Assembly (NCBI GenBank): GCA_016190755.1
Contig: JACPPY010000098.1
Coordinates: 1 to 32,372 of the forward strand
DNA: 32,372 bases
From: Chloroflexota bacterium
GTDB taxonomy: Bacteria > Chloroflexota > Dehalococcoidia > JACPPY01
Reading direction: 5' to 3'
Below, piece by piece: positions 15,687 through 24,827 of the stretch. Both the position numbers and the translations under genes were made by a program. Below the pieces are notes generated by a model, which did not search any database, was not told the DNA's origin, and saw nothing but the letters and a program-made list of their open reading frames with translations. The stretch's first letter is position 1; every line of letters starts with the position of its first letter.

Positions 15687-16433
15687 ATGAAACTACGAGA
15701 AACTGAAGTCAGTTTGGATGAGCAGCAGGTCCCTCATACGCTCGTTGGCAAGATCGTGGCTGCAATCCCCTGTTTCAACACAGAGGCCCATATCGGAGAT
15801 GTGGTGACACGTACTCGAAAGCATGTCGACCTGGTTATAGTAGTCGACGACGGTTCTGCTGACGCAACCGCCGAGGCAGCGAAATCGGCGGGAGCCGTGG
15901 TTGTAAGGCACAACACAAACAACGGCTACGGGGAGGCCATACGGTCCTGCTTCGAAGCGGCAAGTACATTCGGTGCCTCCATATTAGTAACAATCGATGG
16001 CGATGGGCAGCACGATCCGGATGAGATCCCCGAGCTTCTGGCTCCGTTGCTGAGCGGGAAGGCCGACCTAGTAATAGGCTCCAGGTTCCTGGAGAACGGA
16101 CATGCGATGCCCACTTACCGCAAGTTCGGCATAAACGTGATCACGCTTCTATTCAACGCAGGGTCCAGAGTGGGTGTGTCGGACTCCCAGAGTGGTTTCA
16201 GGGCCTACGACGAACGAGCGTTCCAGAACTTATCTCTCTCCGAGACCGGCATGAGCGTCAGCATCGAGACGTTGGAGAAAGCTCGGAGAAGGGGAGCTGT
16301 CATCAGCGAGGTACCCATTTCATGTCAATACAACTCACACACCCCCACCATGAAGGCAGTTAAACACGGTGTCAGCGTAGCGCTATCAGTCTTCAAGATA
16401 CGCCTCAAGAGCAAGTTGGGCAGATACAGGTAG
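15687..16433 (+). CDS. Family 2 glycosyltransferase, polyprenyl-phosphate sugar synthase type
   Basis: A 248-aa GT-A fold enzyme resembling dolichol/polyprenyl-phosphate mannose or glucose synthases. VVDDGS (53-57) binds the nucleotide, DGDGQHDPDEI (104-114) carries the metal-binding Asp residues, IGSRFLENG follows, and SQSGFRAYDE contains the family SGFR motif. No membrane anchor is seen at the C-terminus, so it is a soluble or peripheral form. It would load a sugar from a nucleotide donor on a lipid carrier, or act directly on the glycan. GAGGGAAA lies just before the ATG. It is the first gene of the fifteen-gene plus-strand operon; the next gene begins five bases after it. Confidence 0.9.
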   Translation: MKLRETEVSLDEQQVPHTLVGKIVAAIPCFNTEAHIGDVVTRTRKHVDLVIVVDDGSADATAEAAKSAGAVVVRHNTNNGYGEAIRSCFEAASTFGASILVTIDGDGQHDPDEIPELLAPLLSGKADLVIGSRFLENGHAMPTYRKFGINVITLLFNAGSRVGVSDSQSGFRAYDERAFQNLSLSETGMSVSIETLEKARRRGAVISEVPISCQYNSHTPTMKAVKHGVSVALSVFKIRLKSKLGRYR

Positions 16434-16438
16434 ATGCT

Positions 16439-17425
16439 ATGAGCAGTCGCAGCGTGTCGGTGATCATACCGGTCAGAAACGGGGCCAGGTCCATTGAGAG
16501 ATGTTTGGAGGCAGTGGCACATCAGTCGCTGCAACCGCAGGAGATCATAGTTGTCGACGGACATTCGACCGATGAAACGCTCGAAAAAGTCCGAGAGTTC
16601 CCGGCAAGAATACTGTTTGAAGACCAACACTCAAGAGGTGGGGCCTGCGAGGTTGGAGTAGAGAACGCACAAAGTGAATTCGTAGCCTTCACGGACGCCG
16701 ATTGCATCCCCGACAGGGGGTGGTTGGAGAACCTCGCCAACAGCTTTGATGAGGGGATCGTCGGCGTTGGCGGGCAAACGGTGTACAGGGGCCATTCTCT
16801 GTGGGAGCGGTCTATCGACCTGGCGTTCGCCACTTTTCTGGGTAGCGCCCGGTCTGTTGAGGGCAGATTGTTCCAGGACAAGCGGTTTGTGAGCAGCATC
16901 AGCGGATGCAACAGCATGTATCGCCGGCAGGCCATACTGGACGCCGGCGGCTTCAACGCTGGCTTTGTTTCCGAGGATACGGAGCTGAACAAGAGGCTGG
17001 CCAAAAGCGGGAAACTGCTGTATACCCCGTCCGCTCTGGTTGCGCACGACCAGGAAGCAAGTCTCAGGGGGTTTGCCAGGCGGATTCACAAGTGGGGCAG
17101 AACACGAGTGAGCACCGCCAAATTCGACCTTCAAGTCGTGCCCCCGCTGATGGTCCCATTTTTGTTGTTGACCTTGATCCTGACACCGTGGGTGCTCTTG
17201 TCGGCTGTGGCCGCTTATCTACTTATTGTAGTGACGATGGGAGCCAAGTTTGCTGTTCGAGAGAGGGACCCGCGATACCTGTTCACGATCCCCATCGTGT
17301 ATCTCATTGAGCACGCGTCGTATACCGCCGGAATATGGAGAGGTATAGTCCGGCTGTGGAGCGGACCGTCTGAAAGGCGTTTCACCGGCTTGCCGGAGCA
17401 ATCGACCGATGGAACTAAGCAATAA
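16439..17425 (+). CDS. Membrane-bound family 2 glycosyltransferase
   Basis: A 328-aa inverting GT2 enzyme. VVDGHSTDET (38-47) and the metal motif DADCIPD (86-92) lie in the catalytic domain, followed by SGCNSMYRR and the EDTELNKRL segment, which fits the ED acceptor/base motif of GT2 enzymes. Two or three hydrophobic helices occupy roughly residues 238-310, so the enzyme sits on the inner face of the membrane and probably uses a lipid-linked acceptor. The C-terminus is polar. Its last 17 bases overlap the start of the short-chain dehydrogenase gene. Donor and acceptor sugars cannot be told from sequence. Confidence 0.9.
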   Translation: MSSRSVSVIIPVRNGARSIERCLEAVAHQSLQPQEIIVVDGHSTDETLEKVREFPARILFEDQHSRGGACEVGVENAQSEFVAFTDADCIPDRGWLENLANSFDEGIVGVGGQTVYRGHSLWERSIDLAFATFLGSARSVEGRLFQDKRFVSSISGCNSMYRRQAILDAGGFNAGFVSEDTELNKRLAKSGKLLYTPSALVAHDQEASLRGFARRIHKWGRTRVSTAKFDLQVVPPLMVPFLLLTLILTPWVLLSAVAAYLLIVVTMGAKFAVRERDPRYLFTIPIVYLIEHASYTAGIWRGIVRLWSGPSERRFTGLPEQSTDGTKQ

Positions 17426-18239
17426 GGTTGCCATAGTTACCGGCGGGGGCAGAGGCATCGGAAAGGCTATTGCCCTCGCCTTTGCCCGGGAAGGCGCCAA
17501 ACTGGTGGTTGCATCGCGCACAGTTTCCGAAGTTGAAGAGACGGCAAGGGAGATCGAATCTGCCGGCGGATGCGCCGTCCCGGAGCGGGTGGATGTCTCC
17601 GAATACCGTGAGGTTGGCAGGATGGTAGACGCAGCCCTCCGGAGATGGGGCAAGGTAGATGTGCTGGTGAATGACGCCGGGGTGCAGGGCCCGCTAGGGC
17701 CTGTAGCCGAAAACAGTATCGATCGATGGGTGAGTACCTTCCAGGTGAATATGTTCGGGACCTTCTTCTGTGTCCGGGCCGTGTTGCCTTTCATGATGCA
17801 ACGGAAGTCGGGAAAGATCATAAACATGTCTGGAGGCGGGTCGACATCGCCCCGCCCCTATTTCACCGCCTATGCTGCCTCCAAGACCGCTGTAGTGCGC
17901 TTTACCGAGAGTGTGGCCGAAGAGGTGAAGCCTTTCAATATTCAGGTCAACGCCATTGCACCCGGGGCGGTAAACACGACCATGGTGAGACAGGTGTTGG
18001 CCGCCGGTCCTGCCGTTGGAAAAAAGGAATCAACCGCCGCACGGCGCCAGATGGATAGCGGAGGAACACCACCGGAAAAGGCGGCGGACCTCGCAGTGTT
18101 CCTTGCCTCCAGCAAGTCCGATGGCCTGACAGGCAGGCTAATAAGCGCGGTCTGGGATAACTGGCAGGATATGACGCCAGCCCGCATCGACGAGATCATG
18201 TCTTCAGAGCTTTATACTTTGCGTCGGGTTGTCAAGTAG
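17409..18239 (+). CDS. Short-chain dehydrogenase/reductase
   Basis: A 276-aa classical SDR with a Rossmann fold. TGGGRGIG at 11-18 binds NAD(P), NDAG at 88-91 is the structural motif, and Tyr155 and Lys159 (YAASK) with the nearby Ser of NMSGGGS form the active site. PGAVNTTM follows, as expected. Length is usual for the family plus about 25 residues at the C-terminus. It overlaps the GT2 gene by 17 bp. In this operon it probably oxidises or reduces a sugar or a small precursor, but the classical (not extended) SDR type leaves the substrate open; it lacks the catalytic pattern of extended nucleotide-sugar epimerases. Confidence 0.88.
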   Translation: MELSNKVAIVTGGGRGIGKAIALAFAREGAKLVVASRTVSEVEETAREIESAGGCAVPERVDVSEYREVGRMVDAALRRWGKVDVLVNDAGVQGPLGPVAENSIDRWVSTFQVNMFGTFFCVRAVLPFMMQRKSGKIINMSGGGSTSPRPYFTAYAASKTAVVRFTESVAEEVKPFNIQVNAIAPGAVNTTMVRQVLAAGPAVGKKESTAARRQMDSGGTPPEKAADLAVFLASSKSDGLTGRLISAVWDNWQDMTPARIDEIMSSELYTLRRVVK

Positions 18240-18249
18240 AGGTGTGGCC

Positions 18250-19254
18250 TTGAAAGTAGGTGTAATCGGCGCGGGACTACAGGGTGCGCGCCGGGCAACG
18301 GCAATAAAACAGTCTGGTGCGGCGTCGCTGGTCATGATTGCTGATATGAACCTGAAAGCAGCAGGTACCATTGCAGAACAACTCGATTGTCAGCCAGCAA
18401 ATGATTGGCGCGAGGTTATTGCACGACAGGATATCGATTCGGTAGTCATTTGTACTCCTACCCACCTTCATGCGGAGATGAGCATCGCAGCAATGGAGGC
18501 AGGCAAGCACGTCCTTTGCGAGAAACCTCTCGCCCGAACCATTGCAGAGGCAGCCGAGATGCTGAAAACCTCGGCGAGTCGGGGAGTGACTCTCAAGTGC
18601 GGCTTCAACTACCGCTATCATCCCGGTATCCGGCAGGCAAAGAAGTGGTTGGACGAAGGCGAGATCGGTGAGCTCATGCTGTTGCGTTGCAGGCACGGCA
18701 TATGCGGCAGGCCGGGATACGAGAAAGAATGGAAAACCAAGCCGCAGTTATCGGGCGGCGGTCACATGATGGAGCAGGGCATACATATAGTGGACCTCTT
18801 CCGCTGGTTCGCCGGAGACTTCTCGCAGGTCACCGGCCATACCGCCACGTATTTCTGGAATACGCCGTCAGAAGACAATACCTTCGCCTTGCTTGTCACC
18901 CCAAAGCGCCAGACTGCCGTGCTCCACTCCAGCCTTACCGAATGGAGGAACCTGTTCTCCTTCGAGGTTTTCGGTAAGGAAGGTTACGTCAAAGTGGAAG
19001 GCCTTGGCGGCAGCTACGGCGTAGAACAGGCAGCGCTCGGGAAGAGGAGTTTCACCGCTCCGTTTACCGAGGAAGTGATCGAGTACCGCGGAGCCGACAT
19101 GTCGTTGCAGGCCGAGTGGCAGGATTTTGCGAACGCAATCGAGCAACAGCGGGAACCTTCAGGCAACGGCAATGACGGTCTGCAGGCTTTGAAGTTGGTT
19201 CATGCCATATATGAGTCCGCGGCTTCCGGGCTCCCTGTGGCCAATGTCTCGTGA
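18250..19254 (+). CDS. Gfo/Idh/MocA-family oxidoreductase
   Basis: A 334-aa NAD(P)-dependent dehydrogenase. The Rossmann motif GAGLQG (7-12), the EKP motif (91-93) that holds the catalytic Lys, and GGGHMMEQGIHIVD with His179 are all present. Family members include sugar-nucleotide 3-dehydrogenases (WlbA type), inositol and glucose-fructose oxidoreductases. The start is a TTG at 18250, chosen because GAGGTG (18239-18244) lies five bases before it; a longer frame begins at another TTG (18229) inside the upstream gene. Together with the DegT aminotransferase at 28207 it could make a 3-amino sugar, as WlbA and WlbE do, but here they are nine genes apart, so this is inference. Confidence 0.88.
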   Translation: MKVGVIGAGLQGARRATAIKQSGAASLVMIADMNLKAAGTIAEQLDCQPANDWREVIARQDIDSVVICTPTHLHAEMSIAAMEAGKHVLCEKPLARTIAEAAEMLKTSASRGVTLKCGFNYRYHPGIRQAKKWLDEGEIGELMLLRCRHGICGRPGYEKEWKTKPQLSGGGHMMEQGIHIVDLFRWFAGDFSQVTGHTATYFWNTPSEDNTFALLVTPKRQTAVLHSSLTEWRNLFSFEVFGKEGYVKVEGLGGSYGVEQAALGKRSFTAPFTEEVIEYRGADMSLQAEWQDFANAIEQQREPSGNGNDGLQALKLVHAIYESAASGLPVANVS

Positions 19255-19270
19255 TCAAGGAAACTGCAAC

Positions 19271-20248
19271 ATGAAATACTTTATCACCGGTGGTGCCGGA
19301 TTCATCGGCAGCCATCTGGTGGACAAACTATCGGACATAGGTGCCGTAACCGTCTACGACAACCTCAGTTCCGGCAAGAAGGAATTCATACAGCATCACC
19401 TGGGCAAGAACGGCTTCCATCTCATCCAAGCCAACTTGCTGGATCTTGATTCTTTGAAGCAGGCTATCAAGGGCAGCGATGTGGTCGTTCACTTGGCGGC
19501 TAATCCAGACGCGAGACGCGGCATAGAGAATACCAGGCTGGATCTGGAGCTTGAAACAATTGCCACCTTCAACGTTCTCGAGGCGATGCGCGTCAACGGA
19601 ATCAAAAGGATCCTGTTTGCGTCAAGCGGCACGATATACGGGGAAACACCAATAGTGCCCTTGTCTGAAGACCATGGGCCTGCCCTTCCAATATCGCTGT
19701 ATGGGGCTGGCAAACTGGCTTCTGAAGGGTTAATAAGCGCTTTTTGCGGCACCTTTGACTTCCAGACCTGGATTTTCAGGTTCGCCAACATCGTAGGAGA
19801 CAGAGCAACTCACGGAGTCATTCTCGACTTCATAGAGAAGCTTAAGTGCAATCCTACGGAGTTGGAGATACTTGGCGACGGCACCCAGTCCAAGCCATAC
19901 TTGCATGTTGGAGATTGTGTTGAAGGCATTGTTTTTGGCTTCCAGCACTCGAACAAAAAGATCAACGTATTCAACCTGGGGTGCCCTTCTCAGACGAGCG
20001 TGAGCACTATTGCCGAGATGCTGGTTGAGGAGGCGGGTTTAAAAGAAGTACTGCTCCGATATACCGGCGGTACCAGGGGATGGCCGGGAGATGTGCCTCA
20101 GGTCAAATTCAATGTAGGGAAGATGAGCAAACTGGGGTGGAAAGCCAGCCGTACCTCCGACGAAGCAGTGAGGAAGGCAATACGAGAGATTTTGAAAGAG
20201 CGTTTCATATATAATGGCAAGCCTGTGCCGCCGTCAGGCAGTGCATGA
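19271..20248 (+). CDS. NAD-dependent sugar epimerase/dehydratase (extended SDR)
   Basis: A 325-aa extended SDR of the UDP-glucose 4-epimerase group. GGAGFIG at 7-13 binds NAD, and Ser118/Ser119, Tyr144 and Lys148 (YGAGK) give the active site. The substrate half carries [14 protein letters not shown], where many epimerases have RDFxxVxD. AAGGAAA lies just before the ATG at 19271; a longer frame with 23 additional residues begins inside the previous gene and lacks support. It probably interconverts a nucleotide sugar (4-epimerase or C4 oxidoreductase). A true galE cannot be claimed from the motifs alone. Confidence 0.87.
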   Translation: MKYFITGGAGFIGSHLVDKLSDIGAVTVYDNLSSGKKEFIQHHLGKNGFHLIQANLLDLDSLKQAIKGSDVVVHLAANPDARRGIENTRLDLELETIATFNVLEAMRVNGIKRILFASSGTIYGETPIVPLSEDHGPALPISLYGAGKLASEGLISAFCGTFDFQTWIFRFANIVGDRATHGVILDFIEKLKCNPTELEILGDGTQSKPYLHVGDCVEGIVFGFQHSNKKINVFNLGCPSQTSVSTIAEMLVEEAGLKEVLLRYTGGTRGWPGDVPQVKFNVGKMSKLGWKASRTSDEAVRKAIREILKERFIYNGKPVPPSGSA

Positions 20249-20285
20249 AGTTCCCAATGACCGTTTATCCGAAGGGAGTAGAGGG

Positions 20286-21359
20286 GTGACGAGGAAAGCG
20301 TTCGTAACCGGCATAACAGGCCAGGATGGATCGTACTTGGCTGAGATCCTGCTCTCGAAGGGATATGAGGTCCACGGGTTGATCAGGCGAGCGAGCACTT
20401 TCAACACGTGCCGCATAGACCACTTGTATGAGGACCCTCATGATCCTGATCGGAGGCTATTCCTTTACCATGGTGACCTAACCGATAGCCTTCAATTGAC
20501 CAACTTGCTCTACGATGTTGCTCCGGACGAAGTCTATCACCTTGGGGCCCAGAGCCATGTAAAGGTTAGTTTTGAGATGCCGGAATACACCGGCAACGTC
20601 ACCGGCCTCGGAGCCACCCGGCTACTGGAGGCTGTAAAGAGAAGCGGCATCAAAGCAAGTTTTTACCAGGCCTCCAGCAGTGAGATGTTTGGGTCTTCAC
20701 CACCTCCTCAGGACGAGGACACACCTTTACGACCCAGAAGTCCTTATGCTGCGGCCAAGGTATATGCTTTCTGGATGGCGGTGAATTATCGCGAGGCTTA
20801 TGGCCTCCCTGTCAGCAACGGAATACTTTTCAACCACGAGTCGCCTCGGCGTGGTGAAACATTCGTCACGCGCAAGATAACCAGGGCGATTGCCCATATA
20901 GTTGCTGGGAAGCAGAAGTACCTGTATCTCGGCAACTTGGATGCCAAGAGGGACTGGGGATACGCCCCAGAGTACGTCGAAGCAATGTGGCTTATGCTTC
21001 AGCAGGCACAACCCGATGATTATGTTATAGGAACTGGAGAGGCCCACTCGGTCAGGGAATTCGTAGACGAGGCTTTCTCTTATGTTGGCCTAGACGCCAG
21101 AGAACATGTCAAGACGGACTCCCGGTACTTCAGGCCAACGGAGGTCCAAGTCCTTATAGCCAATACAAAGAAGGCAAGGCAACGGCTGGGATGGGAGCCT
21201 AAGGTCACATTCGGACAGTTGGTCAGGATAATGGTGGACGCCGATATGGAATCTCAAGGCCTCAAGCCAATAGGCGAGGGCAGGGCAACGCTGTCCAGGC
21301 TTGGCCTCAACCACGCTGATCGGGCTCTGGTCAACCCCACCGGAGGAGTGGAAAGGTGA
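20286..21359 (+). CDS. gmd: GDP-mannose 4,6-dehydratase
   Basis: Converts GDP-D-mannose to GDP-4-keto-6-deoxy-D-mannose, the branch-point intermediate for fucose, rhamnose, colitose and perosamine. A 357-aa protein with TGITGQDG (8-15) for NADP, the SSSEMFG segment with Ser131 and Glu133, and Tyr154/Lys158 (YAAAK). Hallmarks specific to GMD follow: [40 protein letters not shown] and YFRPTEV. It starts with GTG at 20286, seven bases after GGGAG; a longer frame reading back into the previous gene is rejected. The stop overlaps the next start by 4 bp (GTGA). The C-terminus, after about residue 325, is diverged. Confidence 0.95.
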   Translation: MTRKAFVTGITGQDGSYLAEILLSKGYEVHGLIRRASTFNTCRIDHLYEDPHDPDRRLFLYHGDLTDSLQLTNLLYDVAPDEVYHLGAQSHVKVSFEMPEYTGNVTGLGATRLLEAVKRSGIKASFYQASSSEMFGSSPPPQDEDTPLRPRSPYAAAKVYAFWMAVNYREAYGLPVSNGILFNHESPRRGETFVTRKITRAIAHIVAGKQKYLYLGNLDAKRDWGYAPEYVEAMWLMLQQAQPDDYVIGTGEAHSVREFVDEAFSYVGLDAREHVKTDSRYFRPTEVQVLIANTKKARQRLGWEPKVTFGQLVRIMVDADMESQGLKPIGEGRATLSRLGLNHADRALVNPTGGVER

Positions 21360-22309
21360 TCTCTCTGGCCAACAAGAGGGTGCTGGTGACCGGAGGTGCG
21401 GGCTTCCTCGGCGGCTACGTTGTCGCCAGGTTGCAGGAGAGGGGGTGCAAGGAGGTATTCGTTCCCCGCTCCAGCCAGTACAACCTCGTTGAGATGGAGG
21501 CGGTCAAGAGGCTGTACGAAGACGCCAGGCCTGACATCGTCATCCATCTCGCTGCGAAGGTAGGCGGAATAGGTGCAACAAGCAAGAAGCCGGGGGAGTT
21601 CTTTTTCGAGAATCTCATGATGGGCGCGCAGATGATGGAGCAAGGTCGGCTCTATGGCGTCGAGAAGTTTGTCGCAATTGGAACAGTTTGCTCATATCCA
21701 AAATTCATACCCATTCCCTTCAAAGAGGACGACCTCTGGAACGGCTACCCTGAAGAAACTAATGCCCCCTATGGATTAGCCAAGAAGATGATGTTGGTAC
21801 AGGGCCAGGCATATAGACAGCAGTACGATTTTAATGCCGTTCACCTGATGCCTGTCAACCTCTACGGCCCTCACGACAACTTTGACCCGCATACTTCGCA
21901 CGTAATCCCGGCCACGATACAAAAATGTGCCGAAGCCATAAGGGACGGCCGGAAAGAGATAGTAGTCTGGGGCACGGGAACCCCCACCAGAGAGTACCTG
22001 TATGTGCAGGATGCAGCCGAAGGTATCGTTCTGGCCACAGAGAGATACTCGAAACCCGAACCCGTGAACCTCGGCTCAGGTAGCGATGTTTCTATCAAGG
22101 AACTAGTGCAAGTCATTGCTCGGCTGACTGGTTTCAAAGGCAAAATCACCTGGGATGCGTCCAAGCCTGACGGGCAGCCAAAAAGGTTATTTGATATCTC
22201 CAGGGCAGAAAAGGAGTTTGGCTTCAAGGCCAGGACCAGTTTGGAGGACGGCCTGAAGGCAACGTTGGAATGGTACAACAAACGCATTATGAAAGGCATG
22301 GCCAAGTAG
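21356..22309 (+). CDS. GDP-L-fucose synthase or GDP-L-colitose synthase (Fcl/ColC family)
   Basis: A 317-aa NADPH-dependent epimerase-reductase. GGAGFLG (13-19) binds NADP. Cys112, Tyr139, Lys143 and His182 correspond to Cys109, Tyr136, Lys140 and His179 of E. coli Fcl, each three residues later. [15 protein letters not shown] and [17 protein letters not shown] are also family marks. Fcl acts on GDP-4-keto-6-deoxymannose to give GDP-L-fucose. ColC is a close homologue that acts on the 3,6-dideoxy intermediate made by ColD, and a ColD-like gene follows directly, so either role fits. Start GTG at 21356 with GGAGGAG about eight bases before it. Confidence 0.9.
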   Translation: MISLANKRVLVTGGAGFLGGYVVARLQERGCKEVFVPRSSQYNLVEMEAVKRLYEDARPDIVIHLAAKVGGIGATSKKPGEFFFENLMMGAQMMEQGRLYGVEKFVAIGTVCSYPKFIPIPFKEDDLWNGYPEETNAPYGLAKKMMLVQGQAYRQQYDFNAVHLMPVNLYGPHDNFDPHTSHVIPATIQKCAEAIRDGRKEIVVWGTGTPTREYLYVQDAAEGIVLATERYSKPEPVNLGSGSDVSIKELVQVIARLTGFKGKITWDASKPDGQPKRLFDISRAEKEFGFKARTSLEDGLKATLEWYNKRIMKGMAK

Positions 22310-22324
22310 CCATAGGACGCAACA

Positions 22325-23611
22325 ATGGATTCAAAGAGTGACATAGAACGCCAACTGAAAGACCTGATAAAGCAGTACTTTGATAGGCAGGGGTCGGAAG
22401 ACTTCCAAAAGGGTAAGACCCCAATAAAACTAATTACTCCATCCTACGGATATGAAGAGGTAGCTGAGGCACTTGAGTGCTTGCTAAGCACTCAAGTCAC
22501 GATGGCACGAAAAGTGCAGCAATTCGAGGCCATGTTCGCCGAATACATCGGCATGCGGCACGCAGTGATGGTGAACTCCGGTTCCAGCGCCAACCTACTG
22601 GCCCTTTCCATCCTGACCAATCCGGCCATAAAGAACCGAATCAAGCCCGGGGATGAGGTGATAACTCCCGCCGTGACCTGGGCGACCACGGTATGGCCGA
22701 TAGTGAACTGTGGCGCTGTTCCCGTGCTGGTAGATATTGGGCTGGACACATTCAACTTGAATGTGGACGAAGTGCGGAAAGCGATAACCCGGAAGACCAG
22801 GGCCATCATGTTAGTCCATCTACTGGGGAACCCATGTGATATTATGCCCATCCTGGAGCTCGCGCGCGAGCATAATCTCTACGTGATAGAGGACTCATGC
22901 GAAGCACATGGAGCAGAGGTGGACGGGAGGAAGGTTGGCAGCTTTGGCGACATATCCACTTTCAGCTTCTTCTTCTCGCACCACATCAGCACCATGGAAG
23001 GCGGCATGGTACTGACAAACAACCAGGAGTTCGGGGAGATGGCAAGGGCAATGAGGGTGTTTGGATGGATTCGTGATTTGAAAGAGAAAGACAGGATTGC
23101 CACCGAGCACCAGGATATCGACCGGAGATTCCTGTTCACCAACATTGGATACAACTTCAGGCCGACTGAGTTACAGGGAGGATTCGGAATCCACCAACTC
23201 GGGAAGCTGGAACCATTCATCAAGGCACGTCAAGAGAATTCGCAGTTCTGGCACGAACAGTTGAAGAAACATGAGAAGCATATCCTGTTGCACCAGGAGA
23301 GGAAGGGCACCCGGCATGTTTGGTTTGGGTACCCCATAACCGTCAGGCCTGATGCGCCGTTCTCCCGGAAAGATATCGTCGATTTCCTGGAGAACAAAAA
23401 GGTTGAGACTCGCCCCATCATGGCTGGTAATATCGTCGAACAGCCCGCAATGGGCCTCATCAAATATAGGACAGCCGGCGAGTTGCCAAACTCCAGGCTC
23501 GTCATGCGCAACTCGTTCTTCTTCGGAAATCACCAAGCTATCGGCCCGGTCGAGCGCAGTGCCATAGTGGAATACTTTGACGAATTCATGGCCGGCATCT
23601 CCAGGTCGTAA
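22325..23611 (+). CDS. ColD-like PLP-dependent GDP-4-keto-6-deoxyhexose 3-dehydratase (His in place of the PLP Lys)
   Basis: A 428-aa protein of the DegT/DnrJ/EryC1/StrS family. In normal members the PLP lysine sits in SFYPTKxxxxGEGG; here the segment reads SFFFSHHISTMEGG (214-227) and His219 stands at the lysine position. This is the mark of ColD and of RfbH/E1-type 3-dehydratases, which use PMP and a His base to remove the C3 hydroxyl. The iron-sulfur cysteines of RfbH/E1 are not seen, and GYNFRPTELQGGFGIHQL, RPIMAGN and FFGNHQ resemble ColD. It carries about 35 more N-terminal residues (helical) than ColD. Position after gmd and fcl/colC points to GDP-4-keto-3,6-dideoxymannose. The specificity is inferred. 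Confidence 0.85.
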   Translation: MDSKSDIERQLKDLIKQYFDRQGSEDFQKGKTPIKLITPSYGYEEVAEALECLLSTQVTMARKVQQFEAMFAEYIGMRHAVMVNSGSSANLLALSILTNPAIKNRIKPGDEVITPAVTWATTVWPIVNCGAVPVLVDIGLDTFNLNVDEVRKAITRKTRAIMLVHLLGNPCDIMPILELAREHNLYVIEDSCEAHGAEVDGRKVGSFGDISTFSFFFSHHISTMEGGMVLTNNQEFGEMARAMRVFGWIRDLKEKDRIATEHQDIDRRFLFTNIGYNFRPTELQGGFGIHQLGKLEPFIKARQENSQFWHEQLKKHEKHILLHQERKGTRHVWFGYPITVRPDAPFSRKDIVDFLENKKVETRPIMAGNIVEQPAMGLIKYRTAGELPNSRLVMRNSFFFGNHQAIGPVERSAIVEYFDEFMAGISRS

Positions 23612-23621
23612 GTAGGGCTCA

Positions 23622-24827
23622 ATGTCGGCCGAAGAGAGGACCGTTTACCTGGATGTGGCTGGCAAGACTCATTCGCTGTACAAGGAGTTAATGCTCTATC
23701 CACCTCAGGGGTATCGATTCACCACCACGGGAGGGAAGCTGGATGGGGCTTTCAATTCTGCCGGCAGCACAGGTGTGGCGCATCCGGCGTTGCTCAGGGT
23801 TTTGGGCAAGGCAGCACCATTGAATCTGGTCAAGGCGTGGTTGGAGAAGCTGAAGAGGCCCCCGCGGGAGGCTGTGCTAACGTACTCCGCTGGGCACCTT
23901 GTCTTTCGGCGTGAGCCATGGGTAGTTGACATGGAATTTGTCACCCAGCTCACTGGATACAGCACGGCGCATTTCAGGCGGTATCGCCGGTTGGTGGAGA
24001 AAACCCTCGCTTCCCAGAACTGCAAGAAGGTGATCTGCTGGACAGAGGCCGGGCAGAAGACCGTGTTGAACAACTTGAACTGTGAGGATTTCCAATATAA
24101 AGTCGAAGTTGTGCCTCTGGCGGTGCACCCAAAGGGCTTCGTCAAGAATTACGACCATAGCGGTACGACCAAATTGCTTTTTGTCGGATCAGTGAATATA
24201 CCAGGAGAGTTTGAATACAAGGGCGGCAAGGAGACACTAGAGTGTTTTCGCATCCTTGGTCAGAAGTACCCAGGCTTGCAACTGACCATCAGGTCGGATG
24301 TTCCGGAAGACCTTAGAAGGCGTTACGCTGGAATGGACAACCTGCGCATAATAGACGGCATCATCCCATGGGAGCAGCTTGACCAAGAGTTCAGGACCGC
24401 CGATATTTTTCTCTTCCCAACACATTCGACTCCAGGGCTCGTCATTCTGGATGCGATGAGCTACGAACTGCCCGTAATTACCACAGACGTTTGGGCCAAC
24501 CCGGAAATGGTACAGCATGGGGAAACCGGTTTCCTGATAAAGAAGTCCCAGAACATACACTACTACGGCGAAGACCTCATCCCATGCTGGGACTACCATA
24601 AAGGGTCCAAGTTCATGAAAGCAATTGGTAAGGTGGATCCAAATGTCGTGGAAGAGTTAGTTGAAAAGGCCAGCGTACTCATAGAGGACCCTGACTTGCG
24701 GATGAAGATGGGGAAAGCAGCCAGAGAGCGGATTGAGAAGGGCAAGTTTTCCATTGCCAGCCGGAACGAGAAGCTGAAAAGGATATTTGACGAGGCCCTG
24801 GCAAAGGAGGCGCCGTGCGCGTCCTGA
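23622..24827 (+). CDS. Family 4 glycosyltransferase
   Basis: A 401-aa GT-B retaining transferase. The C-terminal half holds the donor-binding pattern, FLFPTHSTPGLVILDAM then NPEMVQHGETGFLI, corresponding to the usual EGxPxxxxEAM...GGxxExVxxGxTG; the first acidic residue is replaced by a Thr/Pro stretch, while the later part is well kept. LLFVGSVN marks the start of the donor domain. No transmembrane helix. A helix rich in Lys and Glu ends the protein. The last 13 bases overlap the next gene. Donor is not predictable, but the nearby GDP-sugar genes make a GDP-linked 6-deoxyhexose a reasonable guess. Confidence 0.85.
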   Translation: MSAEERTVYLDVAGKTHSLYKELMLYPPQGYRFTTTGGKLDGAFNSAGSTGVAHPALLRVLGKAAPLNLVKAWLEKLKRPPREAVLTYSAGHLVFRREPWVVDMEFVTQLTGYSTAHFRRYRRLVEKTLASQNCKKVICWTEAGQKTVLNNLNCEDFQYKVEVVPLAVHPKGFVKNYDHSGTTKLLFVGSVNIPGEFEYKGGKETLECFRILGQKYPGLQLTIRSDVPEDLRRRYAGMDNLRIIDGIIPWEQLDQEFRTADIFLFPTHSTPGLVILDAMSYELPVITTDVWANPEMVQHGETGFLIKKSQNIHYYGEDLIPCWDYHKGSKFMKAIGKVDPNVVEELVEKASVLIEDPDLRMKMGKAARERIEKGKFSIASRNEKLKRIFDEALAKEAPCAS

